A stretch of 64,000 nucleotides of DNA, taken from Narthecium ossifragum. Taxonomy: Eukaryota; Streptophyta; Magnoliopsida; Dioscoreales; Nartheciaceae. Shown piece by piece: positions 31,335-44,708 of this stretch. Each line of letters starts with the position of its first letter. Position 1 is the first letter of the stretch. The stretch covers positions 18,485,271 to 18,549,270 of the forward strand of contig OY986972.1 of assembly GCA_963920575.1 (NCBI GenBank). Direction: 5' to 3'. The translations under genes and the position numbers were made by a program. The notes beneath the pieces are model-generated. The model saw only the letters and a list, made by a program, of their open reading frames with translations. It was not told the DNA's origin and did not search any database.

Positions 31335-34300
31335 ATGCCGATCCCTCGCCCGGAGTCCCAGGACGCCCGTGTGATCGCCCATGTTGACATGGATTGCTTC
31401 TACGTCCAAGGTCTGAAAACCCTCTTCTCCAATCTTTCTATTCGTTTGCCCATGTCTTCTGCAAAACCCCTCAATCTTGATTGTTTTCGCACTTGTTCTT
31501 TTGGATAACGGAATCGTGTTGTTTCTAGACGTGCTTTTTTGTAAGCCCGGAAGGAAATTTTGAATTTTTTAGGATCTTGGTTCTCGTTTCTTGGTTAAAC
31601 TGTTTTCGTCCCTGTAGGGTTTCCTGAGTGGGTTCCTGTCTTGAAATTAAGAGTATGATTTAGATGGATTTCCACAGTTTCGTGGTTATTAAAATTGGTA
31701 TATTTTCTATCAAGTTGTGATATAGCAATCTAGTCTGATTGATTACATGAAAATTGCCGTTACTTCGACATGGAACTGGAACTGAGAAGATGCTGCTCAC
31801 TAGATTCTTTACTAATTAATGTTTCGGCGATGCAGAACACTACCTAAAGAACTCTTTCCATCTGTTACACCATTGACATGTTCATGTGGAAGTATATTGC
31901 TTCACCACCATTAAAAATAAACTGCTTCATTTTCTTGCATTGTCGGTCTGTGCATGGATTACCTATGTTGCTTTTGCTATTATAGTGCTCTGGCCTATAA
32001 GCTTAGGCAACTTGCAGTCTCCAATATTTGGCTTCATGACGACATAATTTGTCACTTGCTTTTATTCAATAACAGTGCCAGTTTCTGTGTCGAGTAAATG
32101 GCTATTGGACTTCTTGAAACATTCGAATGTAAGTCTAACACATGCAAATCTGACGTGGAGGTTTGTTAGCTGATCGATTCACAACCTCATTCTGCACCAT
32201 CACCATGATTTTGGATTTTGGCTGCTAATTTTTTTGCGGGTATGAGGAGCATTCATTATAGAATAGAATTCAAGAGTTTAGACTTTAGAGTGCCAAAGAA
32301 ATGTATACCTTTTGTAAATTTTCATATCAGGTATAGCTTCATGCATGCGAAATTGTAGACAAGAAACATAAAGAGATAATGAAAGTTGGATAAAATATCT
32401 GAAGATGCGGATGACAATTTATTTTATTGGAGTTGTTTCTCATCGTGATTCTCATCAGGAGGATTAGACGCATTCTAGAGTATTCTAGCTGCTGTCCAAG
32501 AAAAGTTTGACCTACCTTGACGAGTTCTTAACTCGAGATATGTATGCTACATTACACAATGACATGTCATAATAATCTTTTTACTAATAATGAACTAATT
32601 CTGGCCTTACACGAGGAGGGCTAAATTAGGATTTGTTGTGTTGTCGCGTCGTGAGCTAGGTTCCCAGGTGGAGTGACTACCAGCTATTGGAAGCTATTCT
32701 GTTAATCCCGAAAACACTGTTTCATGCTTTTTTTGCCTGCCATGATTTAACCAAAATGGCTATTTGGAGTGACCTGCCAAAGCCTTTTTTCCAATGAGCT
32801 GAACATGTTTCTGTTTCTTGTAGTGGAGCAGCGTAAACAACCTGAGTTGAGGGGTTTACCATCTGCTGTTGTACAATACAACTCATGGAAGGGTGGCGGT
32901 CTGATTGCTGTTAGTTATGAAGCTCGCAAGTTCGGTGTAAAGCGGTTAGTTTATTGGTCCTTAAATAAATGCAAATATTGATTTCCTAAAGTAAGTGCTG
33001 ATTGACAACCGCAAACCTGAACTTTCAGTTCCATGCGTGGCGATGAGGCCAAGAAAGTCTGTCCAGATATCCAGTTAATTCAAGTACCAGTTGCCCGGGG
33101 TAAAGCTGACCTGAATGTGTATCGATGTGCTGGTTCTGAGGTACCCGTTTTGGATGGAGACTGATTTTATTGATTTTGCACCATCAATGCATTCTAGGAC
33201 TTCCATTTTGGTAGCACATTTCTGGCCATTATCATGTAAGATCATTTGCTGCTATCATACTGATCGGAAACTTGCAGGTTGTTTCCATTCTTGCAATGAG
33301 AGGATGTTGTGAGCGAGCCTCAATTGATGAAGTGTATCTTGACCTAACTGATGCAGCTGAATCAATGCTTTTAGAAGCACCTCCAGAGATGTTAGAAGCA
33401 ATTGATGAGGAGGCCCTGAAGTCACATATTTTGGGTCTTCCTGAAGTAAGAAGGGGTTGATAAGCCGATAGTCGTTTTCCTCCTCTATTAAGATTCAGAT
33501 TTTGTTTCTTACTAACGGAGATTTATTGGATAACACTGTCCACGATGTCCTCCACTTTAATATTATAAGGTTTCTGCTAGAAAGAATGAGGAAATATGTG
33601 TATGCCTACATTCAGAGATCTCTTCCCTCTTATAGATTGAGAGAGAGACAAAAAAAAAGGAAAGTACAACTATGGTAATCCTCTTAATGGTAGGACACCA
33701 CATGATTACATCACATATGGAAACCTAGCTAGCACACACTTATGGAAATCCTAGCAAGCAATGACTAACATATTTAACACTCCCCCTCAAGCTGGAGCAT
33801 ATATGTCAACCATGCCCATCTTGTTACACAAAGAGGAAAAACGAACACTACTTAAAGGCTTAGTAAACACATCAGCAGTTTGATCCTCAGAACGGGTGTA
33901 AGGAGTGCAAATTGTTTTGCTCATCACAGCTTCACGTATAAAATGACAGTCTACTTCAATGTGTTTTGTTCTCTCATGAAAGACAGGATTGCTTGCAATG
34001 AATATGATGGCTTGATTGTCATAGTGCATTGCCATAGGAGTCTGATAGGTAATGCCAAAATCAATCATGAGGGATTGTAACCACATCATCTCGCAAGCAG
34101 TGTGTGTCATTGCCCTGTATTCAGCTTCGACACTAGATCTAGCAACTACATTCTGCTTTTTATTTTGCCATGTAACAAGATTGCCACCAACATAATTGCA
34201 GTAACCAGAGGTGGACCTCCGATCTCTTTTAGAGCTAGCATAGTCTGCATCTGAGTAAGCCTCTATATCTAAGTGTCCATGATGATTGTATAAGAGGCCT

Positions 34301-37300
34301 TTCCCTGGAGCTCCTTTGATGTACCTAAAAATCCTCAAGGCAGCTTCCCAGTGACACTTTTTAGCTTTTTCCATAAACTGACTAATCATACCCACAACAA
34401 AGGAGATATTAGGTCTAGTTATTGTCAGATAGATGAGCTTCCCAACTAGACGCCTATATCGGGGTCTATCCTCGAACTCCTCACTATCTTCAGACCACAG
34501 GTTGGGATTTTGTTCCATAGGAGTATTTGCTGCCTTGGAACCCAGAAGGCCCGTTTCTTTGAGAAGATCTATGGCATACTTTCTCTGAGATAATGCAACA
34601 CCATCTTTGCTTCTCGCAACTTCTATGCCAAGAAAGTAATGAGGCTGTCTCATATCCTTAGTCACAAAGTGTTGTCTGAGATAATGTTTCATTTCTTCAA
34701 TGCCTGCACTGTCACTACTAGAAAGAAGGATATCGTCAACATAGACAATCAAAATAACAATACCAGATGGCCGTCGACGAATGAAAACAGAGTGATCTGT
34801 ATGACTCATGTGAAATCCAATAGCAGTAACAACTTGACTAAACTTTTCAAACCATGCACGAGCACTCTGTTTGAGGCCATAAATCGCCTTTCTGAGTCTG
34901 CAAACCTTTGTCTCCCCCTAAGCAACAAACTCAGGTGGTTGCTCCATGTACACCTCCTTAGTAAGGTCACCATAGAGGAATGCATTCTTGACATCAAGCT
35001 GGTACATTGGCCAATTTTTGTTTACCGCCATAGAAAATAAGATCCGAATGGAGTTAAGTCGAGCAATTGGAGAGAATGTTTCGAAATAATCCATCCCATA
35101 TGTCTGAGTGAAACCTTTTGCAACCAGATGAGCCTTGTATCTGTCTATGGAACCATCAGGCATGTACTTGACAGTGAATACCCAACAACAGGAAACAACA
35201 TCAGTATAAAAAATAATCATTTATAAACCCAAATATTTAACAGTTTCAAAGGCTATTGAGTTTTCAGAATGCCATACTTATGAAGAGATCTGGCTTAATC
35301 ATTTATAATCCCAAATATGCATAATTCAACTGTCATAATATTTTCTTAACCAGCTTTGTTCAGCTTCTTCTACCTAATTGTTAAATGTCTGTATTTGTGC
35401 AGGGAAGCAAAGAGAAGAAAGAGTGTGTGAGAGAGTGGATATGTCGAAGTGACGCCGATCATCGTGATAAGTTATTGGCTTGTGGGGCCATCATTGTGGC
35501 ACAACTTCGTGCCAAAGTTCTGAATGAGACCAAATTTACATGTTCTGCTGGCATTGCTCACAATAAGGTAACTAGATAGATAACAGAATGGGAGATTGGA
35601 TTATTCTTTCTTGTTCAATAGCTTTTTCTTTCTATTTTCACTGTTTTGAATTAAGTATTATTTTTCTCTATATTGACGAGTTTGTCCTCTTTTTGTATTT
35701 CTCATCCGATTCTCTAATCATTCTTACTTTGGCTTGCATGCAAGTTTTCAGTGTTGTTGCTTGTTTTTTACAACATGGTCTCTAAGTCCCTCACTCATTT
35801 GCTATATCTATGGGTCTTGACAGATGTTAGCGAAACTTGCAAGTGGAATGAACAAACCTGCGCAACAAACAGTTGTACCATTGTCAGCAGTCAAGGATCT
35901 GCTAGTTTCCTTGCCAGTTAAGAAAATGTATTGGTTGTGCTTTTTGCCCATCTGTTATATCCTTCTGGTTAACATCTTTTCTAGAAGCTGCAGCTTGTGC
36001 CCTACATGGAGATTTAGGATTCTGGATGAAGTTCCCATGATACTGGGGCAATTTCAGTTGCCTTTGTAGTTGCTGAACTGATGGGTCTTTGCAGGAAACA
36101 ACTTGGAGGGAAGCTTGGCAGCTCTTTGCAAGATGACCTTGGAGTCAACGCTGTGGGAGATTTGCTAAAGTTTTCCGTGGAAAAGTTACAGGAGCGTTAT
36201 GGCTCAAATACAGGGTGTGTATAAATAGCATATAGCAAACTTCTACCTTATATAATATATGAATACCATAACTAAAAAGAGGGACATGCCATAGTTGTGG
36301 AAATGTGAGAACATAAGGATCAAATTAAGAATGTAAGGATCTGGATTGGTTTGATGGCGGTGTTTCATAGTATCTTGGAATCATTATTGAAGAGAGAAGA
36401 GAGCCTAAGATAAATATTTGATCAAATGGATAAGGAATTGAAATATAGGATCTTTCTTGCAAGGCATTAAATAGGTTCATAGTATCACCGAAGGATTTCC
36501 TTGCTGATTGGCAACCTTGGTGCCGGCCGGAAAATATCGAGCCGGTAGCCCATCGGCTTGAAATCTGGGATCGGCTCTGGCTCCGGACTATTCAGCCTTG
36601 AGCCGATCGGCATTGGATGTTGTTGGCCGACAACTGGGTGGTTCCAGTCGGCACATCCAATGGGATCTATAAAGGAGGGAAAAAAGAGAAGAAGAGGAGG
36701 AAAGAAGAGAGGAAGAGGGAGAGGAAAGGGAGAGAGAGAGGGAAAAAAGAGAGAAGGGGAGGAGAAAAGGACGAAGGAAGGAGAAGGAGAAGACGTCGGT
36801 GGCGAAAGGTATGGGACGAGCTTTTTAGGCTTCGTTCGATCTTCGATGATTGCTTTATAGTTAAGCGGGTTTAGTTAACGGGTTTTGGGTTTTAGAAACC
36901 TGTATTCAAAGTTTTAAAAGCCCTAAGCCCCTCTTCACTTCCGCCGCCGCCGCCCCCCTGCTTCTGTTGCGACTCGTTGTCTCTCTCTCTGTCAGTCGCT
37001 TTCGCCGTCGCCGCCTCTGAAGCTCATCTTCGGCTCCCAAAAAACTCCTCCGTGACCTCCTCCGATGAAAACTTCACCGGGTCCTATCTCTCTTATCACA
37101 CCTTGCCGACCGGCAAATAGGGCAGCAAGTCTCAAGCCGCCCGGAGGCCGGCACGGCGTGTGCCGCCGGTATGGCAATCCTTGGTATCACCTAAATTAAT
37201 ACTTAGCCACTTGATTCTCGATTTGAAAAGTGAAATTCTATTACATTCTTTACTATTTTTTATTGTGTCACATTTTCAATTCTTTACTTTTTATTCCGTC

Positions 37301-40300
37301 ATAGATGGAATGACTTTCTATCTTTCCCATGCATTATATTTGATATAGCTATAGATTCTATGCTGCTTTGAGAAATTTGGCTTCTTTGCTTTTCATATCC
37401 TTATCTTACACAAGAAACCTGCTCTCCAATTGTGTATAGAAAGGAAAAAGTTGGATACGTCTTTTTTCAGCTTTGTTCTTCCTCCTCGTTCCCTTTCTCT
37501 CTTGTTCATAATCTCTATGTTTCTTGCTTGTTCTGTCATTCGCTTCATTGATGCTAATCCCACCGCTCTCTCTTTGTCACCTCCTGATATCCATGCCCAA
37601 TAGGTTTTCCTTAATAACCAGTCCTTCTTAGGTTCAGTTTGTTGGTTCCTAGTGTCCTGCCTTTCCAAGTGGGTTGTTGAAGCTACTTCTTCAAATGGAG
37701 TTCCATGTGTGGTTTTTATATTGCTGAAGTCTTTTTATATGTATAGATATCTTGATTTTTATCTCGCCTTTGACATTAGAATTGTTGTTACCATGAGTGG
37801 CGGATCGATAACTTAGCGAGTTCGAGACCAGCGTCGCAGTCTGTGTCATCCAGCATGTGGTCAATCATCTATTACCATTGGCCCGTGCCCTGATACTTTA
37901 AGTTTAGGGTGGGCTTTGCTGTTATTTGTTCAATTTTGCTTCAATGTTGTAAATTTCACGGCAATTTACTCCTGATTCCCCCACTATCTATCCAAGTTTG
38001 CCTTTTTGCACCAATACCACCCTGGAACTATTAGTTTCGCCAGTTTCCTCTTCATTTTCCCGAATTCATTCCAACTTCGCCTCTGATTTTGCAAATTTTG
38101 CACCAACTTTACCCTATTCACCAACTTTACCCTATTCTAAAAATCATCCAACGGTTCAGATCAAAACCTTATTTTTAATCTCCCTTTCGCAGCTTCACTC
38201 TCCAGCCAGTGACGATTGTTCACCAGAGAACCTATTCAACAAACGCGCCACAAGCTTCTCCAATTCTCCTCTTTCACAAGGCCATAACCATGTCACACCG
38301 GCATTGACCTCCCATCCGTCTCTTTGGTCATCATCCCATCTCACTATTCTCAATTTATACATGTCTGCCATGTCATATGGTCATCTGATTCTTGCTTGGA
38401 CTAATTCCAAGGTTTAGTGTGCAGAAGTAATTTTGTTATTTATGTCCATTAGTCTCTTTGAGGTGTTTCTTGAAATTGTTGTATATTTAAATAATATAAT
38501 AATTTTGTTTTGAATTTAGCAAGTGGCTATGGAATATTGCGAGAGGTATCAGTGGGGAGGAAGTTGAGGGCCGTCTTCTGCCTAAGAGCCATGGGAGTGG
38601 AAAAACATTTCGAGGCCCTCAGGCATTAAAGTCGATGTCTTCTGTAAGAAATCCAATTTCATAGAAACTATTAGCAACTTTTGTTATCTGGACATGTGCT
38701 TCAGATTTACACTCTGCTGTAATTTTATCTGCATAGAACTGCTTATAACTTTGGTTTTCACACAATTCTTTGATGAACACACCACAATTTGCACCATTGC
38801 AATTTCTTTGTCCATCCCAGACTTAAGCAGGTATTATAACTAATAAAGAATATTGGATCTGTGCAACGAAAACATTATGTCGCACTTTTTGACTGGAGCA
38901 AGGGTCTAATGCTGCATAAAGTCTGACTTGATTTGTTTATATTTTAGACTGTTATTCGTTTCAAATAATACTTGTGGACAATAAATGTGTTAGAGACTTC
39001 TCCCTTTTGGTTACTCAATATGGGGACCGTATTCATTGACAAGATTCTAATGAAATCCATAGTCTAAGAGTCAAGTAAGCTTCAAGAAGCTTTTCATAAA
39101 TTCTGGCTTGACCTTGGGATTTGCTAAATGAATATGGAATCTGTTTTCAATTTATTTGCCTATTGTATTTTATTTATTTTATTCCATTCTCTCTCTGTTG
39201 CATGCTTGTTTCATGCTAATGGTCATTTAGTTGCATCATTGTTTAGTCATTTGTTCACATGGGTGATGATCATATAGATGTTCCTCACTGGGGTGTCAGT
39301 TGTCCTTCATCGTATGTGGCAAAGCTTTGATTAGCTTCATGAGGCATGTAAAAATCCTCCTTTTGCTGCCACATGGTGAATTGACATTGACGATGGTACA
39401 CTGATTCTTCTATTGTCTGTACAGCGGATGCCCTGGATGTTATACACATCCTTGTGGTTGAATGATAATCTTGTGATCGAAAGTGCTATATACGGGTCAA
39501 CTTGGATATTATTACAAAGATGTGAATAATAGGATGGATAAGATTGATCAGTAGAATCTTGATAAAGAGCATTAATCTTGAGATTGAACCAACCATTCCT
39601 GATGGTAGGAGTTGGCTAAGCTTGCAGAGTTCTTTCGGGGCTGCTGGATGATGAAGTTGCACTTGGAACTAAAGGCATTCATCAGCTTGAGCAGATGCAG
39701 AAGGTCATCTTCGTGTCACATTTAGGTGAAAGAAATTGATACTTCATGAGCATTATATGGGTTTGGCTGATGAAACCCTCAATCACATAAGAGTTATGTC
39801 AATGATAGTCAATCGCATTATGTAGTAGGCTTGTCATTAAAGTCTTATTTCTAAACTGGTTTTGAAACTTTGATACTTGTGGTTTGCTGGGTTTGCTTTG
39901 TCTCACGACATAGGTTTTAAGTCAGAATAGATTGAGTAGTTTCTGTGACGGTAGCAAGATGCTGCCACTGTTGTGGACTTTTAGGGAAAGCATTTTTAGT
40001 TAGTCTTCAAGCTTAAACAATGAAGCTTTGTTATTGTATTATCCACTTTCTGTGTGTGAGAGATCCTTTAGCCTAGTAGACTACATACTGCTTTCAAGTG
40101 CCACGTTTTGCAAATGCGTTGTTAAATGTTCATACTCAAATGCATGTGTAGCTCATCTTTAGTTAGGAAAATTCTACTTAAGATCTGATTTTTGGCCTTC
40201 ATTTAGGCATTCTTGAAAGTAATTGCTTTTGATGTGACTGACTGAACAACAGAATTTTTGTGATACCATTTATCTAAAATTTCAAATCTGCATGCCATGG

Positions 40301-43300
40301 TGTTTTAGGTCGAGCACTGGCTTAATCAACTGTGTGAAGATTTGAGTGAACGTATTCAGTCAGACTATGATGAAAACAGGCGGGTGGCACAAACATTGAC
40401 GCTGCACGCCACAGCATTTAAGGTATGCTGAGGTGATAATCTATGTTATATTTGCTCCCTTTTCTATCTCATTGCTTTATGTCTATGTTTGCTTTGTCAT
40501 TGTATATAACCTCAAATTTTTTGTAAATTCTAATATGATTTCTTCAGGCCAATGACTTGGAATCACACAGGAAGTTTCCCTCAAAATCCTGTCCTCTGCG
40601 TTCTGGAACTGTAAAAATGCAAGAAGATGCAATGAGGCTATTTGATTCTGGCCTTCGTGAATTTTTGGGATCAAAGAACAATCGATGGGGAGTCACCTCT
40701 CTTTCTGTTGCAGCAAGTAAAATAGTGGATATACCATCTGTAAGTCTGAAGCGACCTCAGATATGTTGAGATTTGATTCATCATTTACTTACTGATGAAT
40801 GCACTTGATCATACTTGGCCTCATCACAAGTTTGAATACTTCAACTTGTTTGGTAACTATGTGAATTTACTCAAGAAGCCTCTTCATGATCTTGAGTGAG
40901 CCATGCCAAAATTTGAAAATTATATACCTGAACCGCAGCGGTTCAAAAATTAGTAGCAGTTATATTCTTGCTTTTGCTGTTATTAACTAAAATGAAATAT
41001 CTAAAGGCAGTGAAGAAATGACAGACATGAACTGTTTCTCACATCTTATTCCTGTTATCATCGAAGTCTATGTCTTGTTTGATGTGCACCTGCATAAGGC
41101 AGGCTATTTCCCTTTACATTGCAGTTTCTTCATCGTGCATCATATTTTCAAGGTGCAAGTGATCTGACTTTCCTTTCCACATTCCTCTGGTAGGGAACAT
41201 GCTCAATTTTAAAATTCTTTCAAGGGAATCCTTCCACTTCATCAAATGAAGCTTGTGGGTTTAACGAAGAGAGTGTTCTCTTGTCTCCGTCAGGTAATCG
41301 AATCGAAGTAGGGTTCATTCTCTTTCATTCATTGCTGAAATAATGACAGTTGCTTGTTTAGGAAGCAAAAGCAGCATGGTATCTGACCAAGATGAGCACC
41401 AAAGGGAACCTGATTCTAAGGAGAAATGTAGCAGTAATGACGTACCTCATCAAGAAAAGGCCATACAAGGAACTGGAACTTTGTTAAGGAAGCCAAAGGG
41501 CAAGGTATTGATAATTTGATAAGTTTCCACTTTCATGATGAACTAGCTTTCAATTGAAATGTCACGTCTTGCTTTTGTCCTGTGTAGGGTTGCAGATGAA
41601 TTTTTGACACATCAACCATTCATTTAAATCACAGCATTCATTTGATCATCTTATTGAATACTAAAGCAACTAAAATGATGCATATAGCTTTGATCTTGAT
41701 TTTTCCTATGAAAGTTCATTTCGTTTAAAGCTTCTTAAACTCATGATTGGGGTTTGAGAAAGAAACAACATTTCCACCAGCTTGTTTATATAGCCGGGGC
41801 GAATTTCACAAAGTTAATCAATCAACTTTGTGCTTCTGATGTGCTCTGTTGTTCAGATATAACAGTATGGTTGCTAGGAATCTTGTTAGTTTTTCATTTA
41901 GCTAGGCAAATTCAGGGACATAAGATTTAAATTGTTTTAAGGATTTAGATTACTTGGTTCAACATGTTTTATTTCCGAAAAGTGCAAAGGAAGCAGAGTT
42001 TTTGCTCTTGACAGTCTTAGTTTATCAGCAATAATAGTTGGACAAAGGATCAGATATATATGATTCTTGAAACATTGGAAAGAAGACATAAAGGACGACA
42101 TTCATGAATATTTCCTTATTTTGACTCTTATGTGTCACAATCAAGTGTGAATATAATCACCAGAAGCTGAGACAACTTTGACACTGCCGGTTTTGCAATG
42201 ACTACTATTTCATTCCATCTCAAATGGACCTGATTATTGCGGCACTGGAAAGATGACTCAAAAATTTACAAGTTTGTCTTAAATGAATTTCCGCAATTCG
42301 AACTATTTAAGAGTCAAAATCGAGGATGAAGTTGGCAGTAATTTTCTGACTGTTGAAGAGCATTTGAATGGGGAAAAGTGTCTTTTGAATTGCATCTCTA
42401 TCCGCGAGTTCGAATGTTAGAGCATTCAGATTTCTTTTGTTCCTGCTTTGCTTAGGCATTCGAATGGCGCTGTTTGGCGTTCTAGCAGTATGGTAAACTG
42501 ATATTGAAATTTGCCTATTTAAGAACATTTTTGGGTTGCTTTTGTACCTAGGCTTTTTCCTTTTTGTTGTGACTGTGTATTATACTCTACTGCTCGGTTT
42601 GCCTCGTCTTGAATTGGACATAAGTTTTTTCCTTTTTGGGTCTTTCCTCGTTGAAAATAGCGTGTCTCTATTTCGTGTAATTGACCGAGCTTAGCTCTTA
42701 GTTGCTAAGGGATGTAGTGAAATGGTTCAGCTATTACAGGTTGTTGCAGCTAAGCTATGTCACGGAATGTCCGGTCCAGACCACTCTTCAAATGTGAGAA
42801 TGTTGGTGCATTAGACATTAAAACACTTTAGTCCGTGTATATGTTTAGCCTCACCAGTTGTTAAAGAGCTTAAGGATGACAAACTTGATTACCATCTTTG
42901 TTAAGTAGCAGAGCTTCATAAGTGCAGCTTGTGCACCCATAAGATCAAATATCCCATGGGGAAGGATATACCACAAAGCAAGGGTATAAAACTAGAGGCT
43001 CCTGGAGGAAAATTAATTTTTTCCGTTTTGGTCTGTATGGTAAGTTATTGAACTTAAATAGTAGGGAAAAGTTATTGAACTTAAATAGTAGGGAAAAGTT
43101 ATTGAACTTGAATAGTATGATTTCAGCCATATAATGCTGGTTAAATTATGATATTCCTCATCTGTCTCTTTTCCAATAATTGTTTGTTGTTTGATGCATC
43201 CCACTTACCAAATTCACGGAAGAATGCCCATTTTCTGGTTAGTAGTTCTTGCACGCGTAGTCTTTACAAATCTATGTCTTGTTGCTGTGCTATCTTTCAG

Positions 43301-44125
43301 ATGATCAGTCTAATGCAGATCTGTGTCTATCAAGAAAAGGATTGGCAACATATAAATACCAGCACAGAATCAAGTGTTGTTTTATTGAAACTACATATTT
43401 TCTAGTTTCTGTGCTGGCACTTATTGGAAAGTAAAACGAACAATACGACATTAATTGGTGGTATTGATTTGCCAAAAATTGGCGTCTGCTTGCACCTTGG
43501 CATTGGTGGAAGTCCTTGATGCACATTGTTATTTCTGGATAACCTACTCAGATATTTGTTGACCTCAAGACAATTTGTATTGTCTCGGCTTATGTTATTG
43601 CATATGATTTATCTTATAGTTGAATTTTTCAGGCAGCAGGGAATTCTATTCTGAGATACTTTCCAGGAAAAAGTTCGTCTTACTCATCAATAGAACCAGT
43701 ACTTAATGGGTCTGCCCAAGAATGTGCACCCTCATCACCTTCCGGTAATGATTTATTTATATTTTGTTGGGCTATAGCCCTCCGGTTTAATCCCTTTAGT
43801 GTAGATTTAACCTGAAAAGTGTTTTAAAAAAGGGGTTTAAACAGTAATGCTAATTGGGAAGTGAGAGTCAACTTGGCTAAATAAATAGGATTTTCCTTTT
43901 TCAGGAAGCAACAAGGAAACTGGTGTTTTTGTACGAGACAAGACTGTACAAAGAAGCAAATCATGGAACCTTAGTGTTGAAGATATCGATCCTTCTGTTC
44001 TCAATGAGCTTCCTTTGGAGATACAGAGAGAATACAGAAGCTGGCTGCACCTTCCGAAGCGTGCAAATACGGCTAAACAAAGTCCCAATATTGCTCATTA
44101 TTTCTCGCCAGCAAAAACGTCGTAG
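31335..44125 (+). CDS. POLH: DNA polymerase eta (Y-family translesion polymerase)
   Basis: Fourteen exons join in one frame to 623 residues: 31335-31410, 32824-32944, 33029-33140, 33278-33445, 35403-35567, 35824-35927, 36095-36214, 38520-38643, 40309-40422, 40548-40739, 41194-41293, 41362-41504, 43633-43744 and 43905-44125. All introns are GT-AG. The enzyme copies past UV photoproducts in the nucleus. Visible motifs are the catalytic metal site AHVDMDCFYVQ (residues 15-25), YEARKFGVKR, SIDEVYLDLT with the second acidic pair, FTCSAGIAHNKMLAKLASG, and the little-finger end LSVAASKIVDIPS. The C-terminal tail carries three PCNA-binding-like peptides (SILKFF, SILRYF, IAHYFSP) and one ubiquitin-binding motif (DPSVLNELPLEIQREY). 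It is slightly shorter than Arabidopsis POLH. Intron 4 holds a copia remnant and intron 7 a GC-rich insertion. The gene appears intact. Confidence 0.95.
33575..33779 (-). mobile_element. 3' LTR of a Ty1/copia element in POLH intron 4
   Basis: In reverse it opens TGTTAAATATGTTAG directly after the polypurine tract GCTTGAGGGGGAG and closes ...TTCTTTCTAGCA. It is about 205 bp with TG...CA ends, as usual for short copia LTRs. The second LTR is absent. Confidence 0.65.
33780..35190 (-). pseudogene. Ty1/copia reverse transcriptase-RNase H remnant
   Basis: The antisense strand of POLH intron 4 encodes the 3' part of copia pol. The RT starts at WVFTVKY and carries the DYFETFSPIAR, QLDVKNAFLYGD and YVDDILL motifs. 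RNase H follows (EAYSDADYASSKRDRRSTSG, SSVEAEYRA, KHIEVDCHFIRE), then the usual C-terminal TKPL. One in-frame stop at 34920-34918 breaks it just after PPEFVA; otherwise the frame is open to the stop before the polypurine tract. Gag, protease, integrase and the 5' LTR are gone. Next to the break at about 35190, intron sequence has two near-copies of AATCATTTATAA.CCAAATAT (35216 and 35298). Only the LTR boundary and nonsense codon are direct; the timing of the deletion is inferred. Confidence 0.85.
36500..37185. mobile_element. GC-rich insertion in POLH intron 7, unclassified
   Basis: The block begins with CTTGGTGCCGGCCGG and ends with CCGCCGGTATGGCAATCCTTGG inside an otherwise AT-rich intron. 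It contains a 140-bp purine tract of GAGGAAAGAAGAG words (36670-36800), a CCGCCGCCGCC block (36940-36955) and further GCCGCC words near 37010. It resembles the scattered CCGG[C/T]ACGG-rich repeats of monocot genomes. No coding sequence or clear target-site duplication is visible. Confidence 0.4.
37950..38420. other. Transposon-like block in POLH intron 7
   Basis: The text CACCAATACCACCCTGGAAC and two tandem ACCAACTTTACCCTATTC words (38101 and 38119) resemble plant DNA-transposon terminal regions. An ORF of 139 codons here has no recognisable content. Confidence 0.3.
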
Positions 44126-44708
44126 AAATGAGTTGACTCTCCATGTCACCTGATATCAACGAAAGCTACACTGAAGGGTCCATTGTTTTGCAAACGGCCA
44201 ATCCTTTGACATTCCATGCTTCTTGGAATATGGATATCTTTGATTTCGTTGGGAAGGATAAGTGAACCTAAGATGCGTAGTTTGCCCCTAAAAGCTTTGA
44301 AAGCTGCTCGCTATGGTCTAGTCTACTCACTTGAGAAGTGCTTTCAACATGAAGTGCTATGTGCTCTTGTAATCTGTCCAATACCTTCTTCGAGCTTGGA
44401 AATGGAAGTAAAGATGTCAGAATTATCTGCACAGAGGGTGATTGATTGCTCAGTACTGTTTCTCTGGGGAGAAATCTTCGCCTATCTACCAAGATTTCAA
44501 GCAACTAAAAGAAGTAGAAGAAGGGGCTGTGTTCTTGGAGGTGGTTTCTATAAGCTTTTGTATGTATGTATCTTTTAATCATCCGAGAGTGGATTCCCAT
44601 TACCTGAGTCAGTAATATGTGAACCTGGTGCATGATCTTTAATTGAGCTATAAAAGTTATATTTCTTTCTGTGCTTTTAAATGGATGTATAAACTTACAG
44701 AAATGATT
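44126..44708. other. 3' flank of POLH
   Basis: Presumed 3' UTR and downstream spacer. A 120-codon open frame at 44216-44578 has no recognisable domain and looks like chance. Confidence 0.5.

Noticed and set aside
44216..44578. 120-codon ORF after POLH
   Set aside because: It lies in the presumed 3' UTR, with no domain or similarity that I recognise, and POLH already ends cleanly at 44125.
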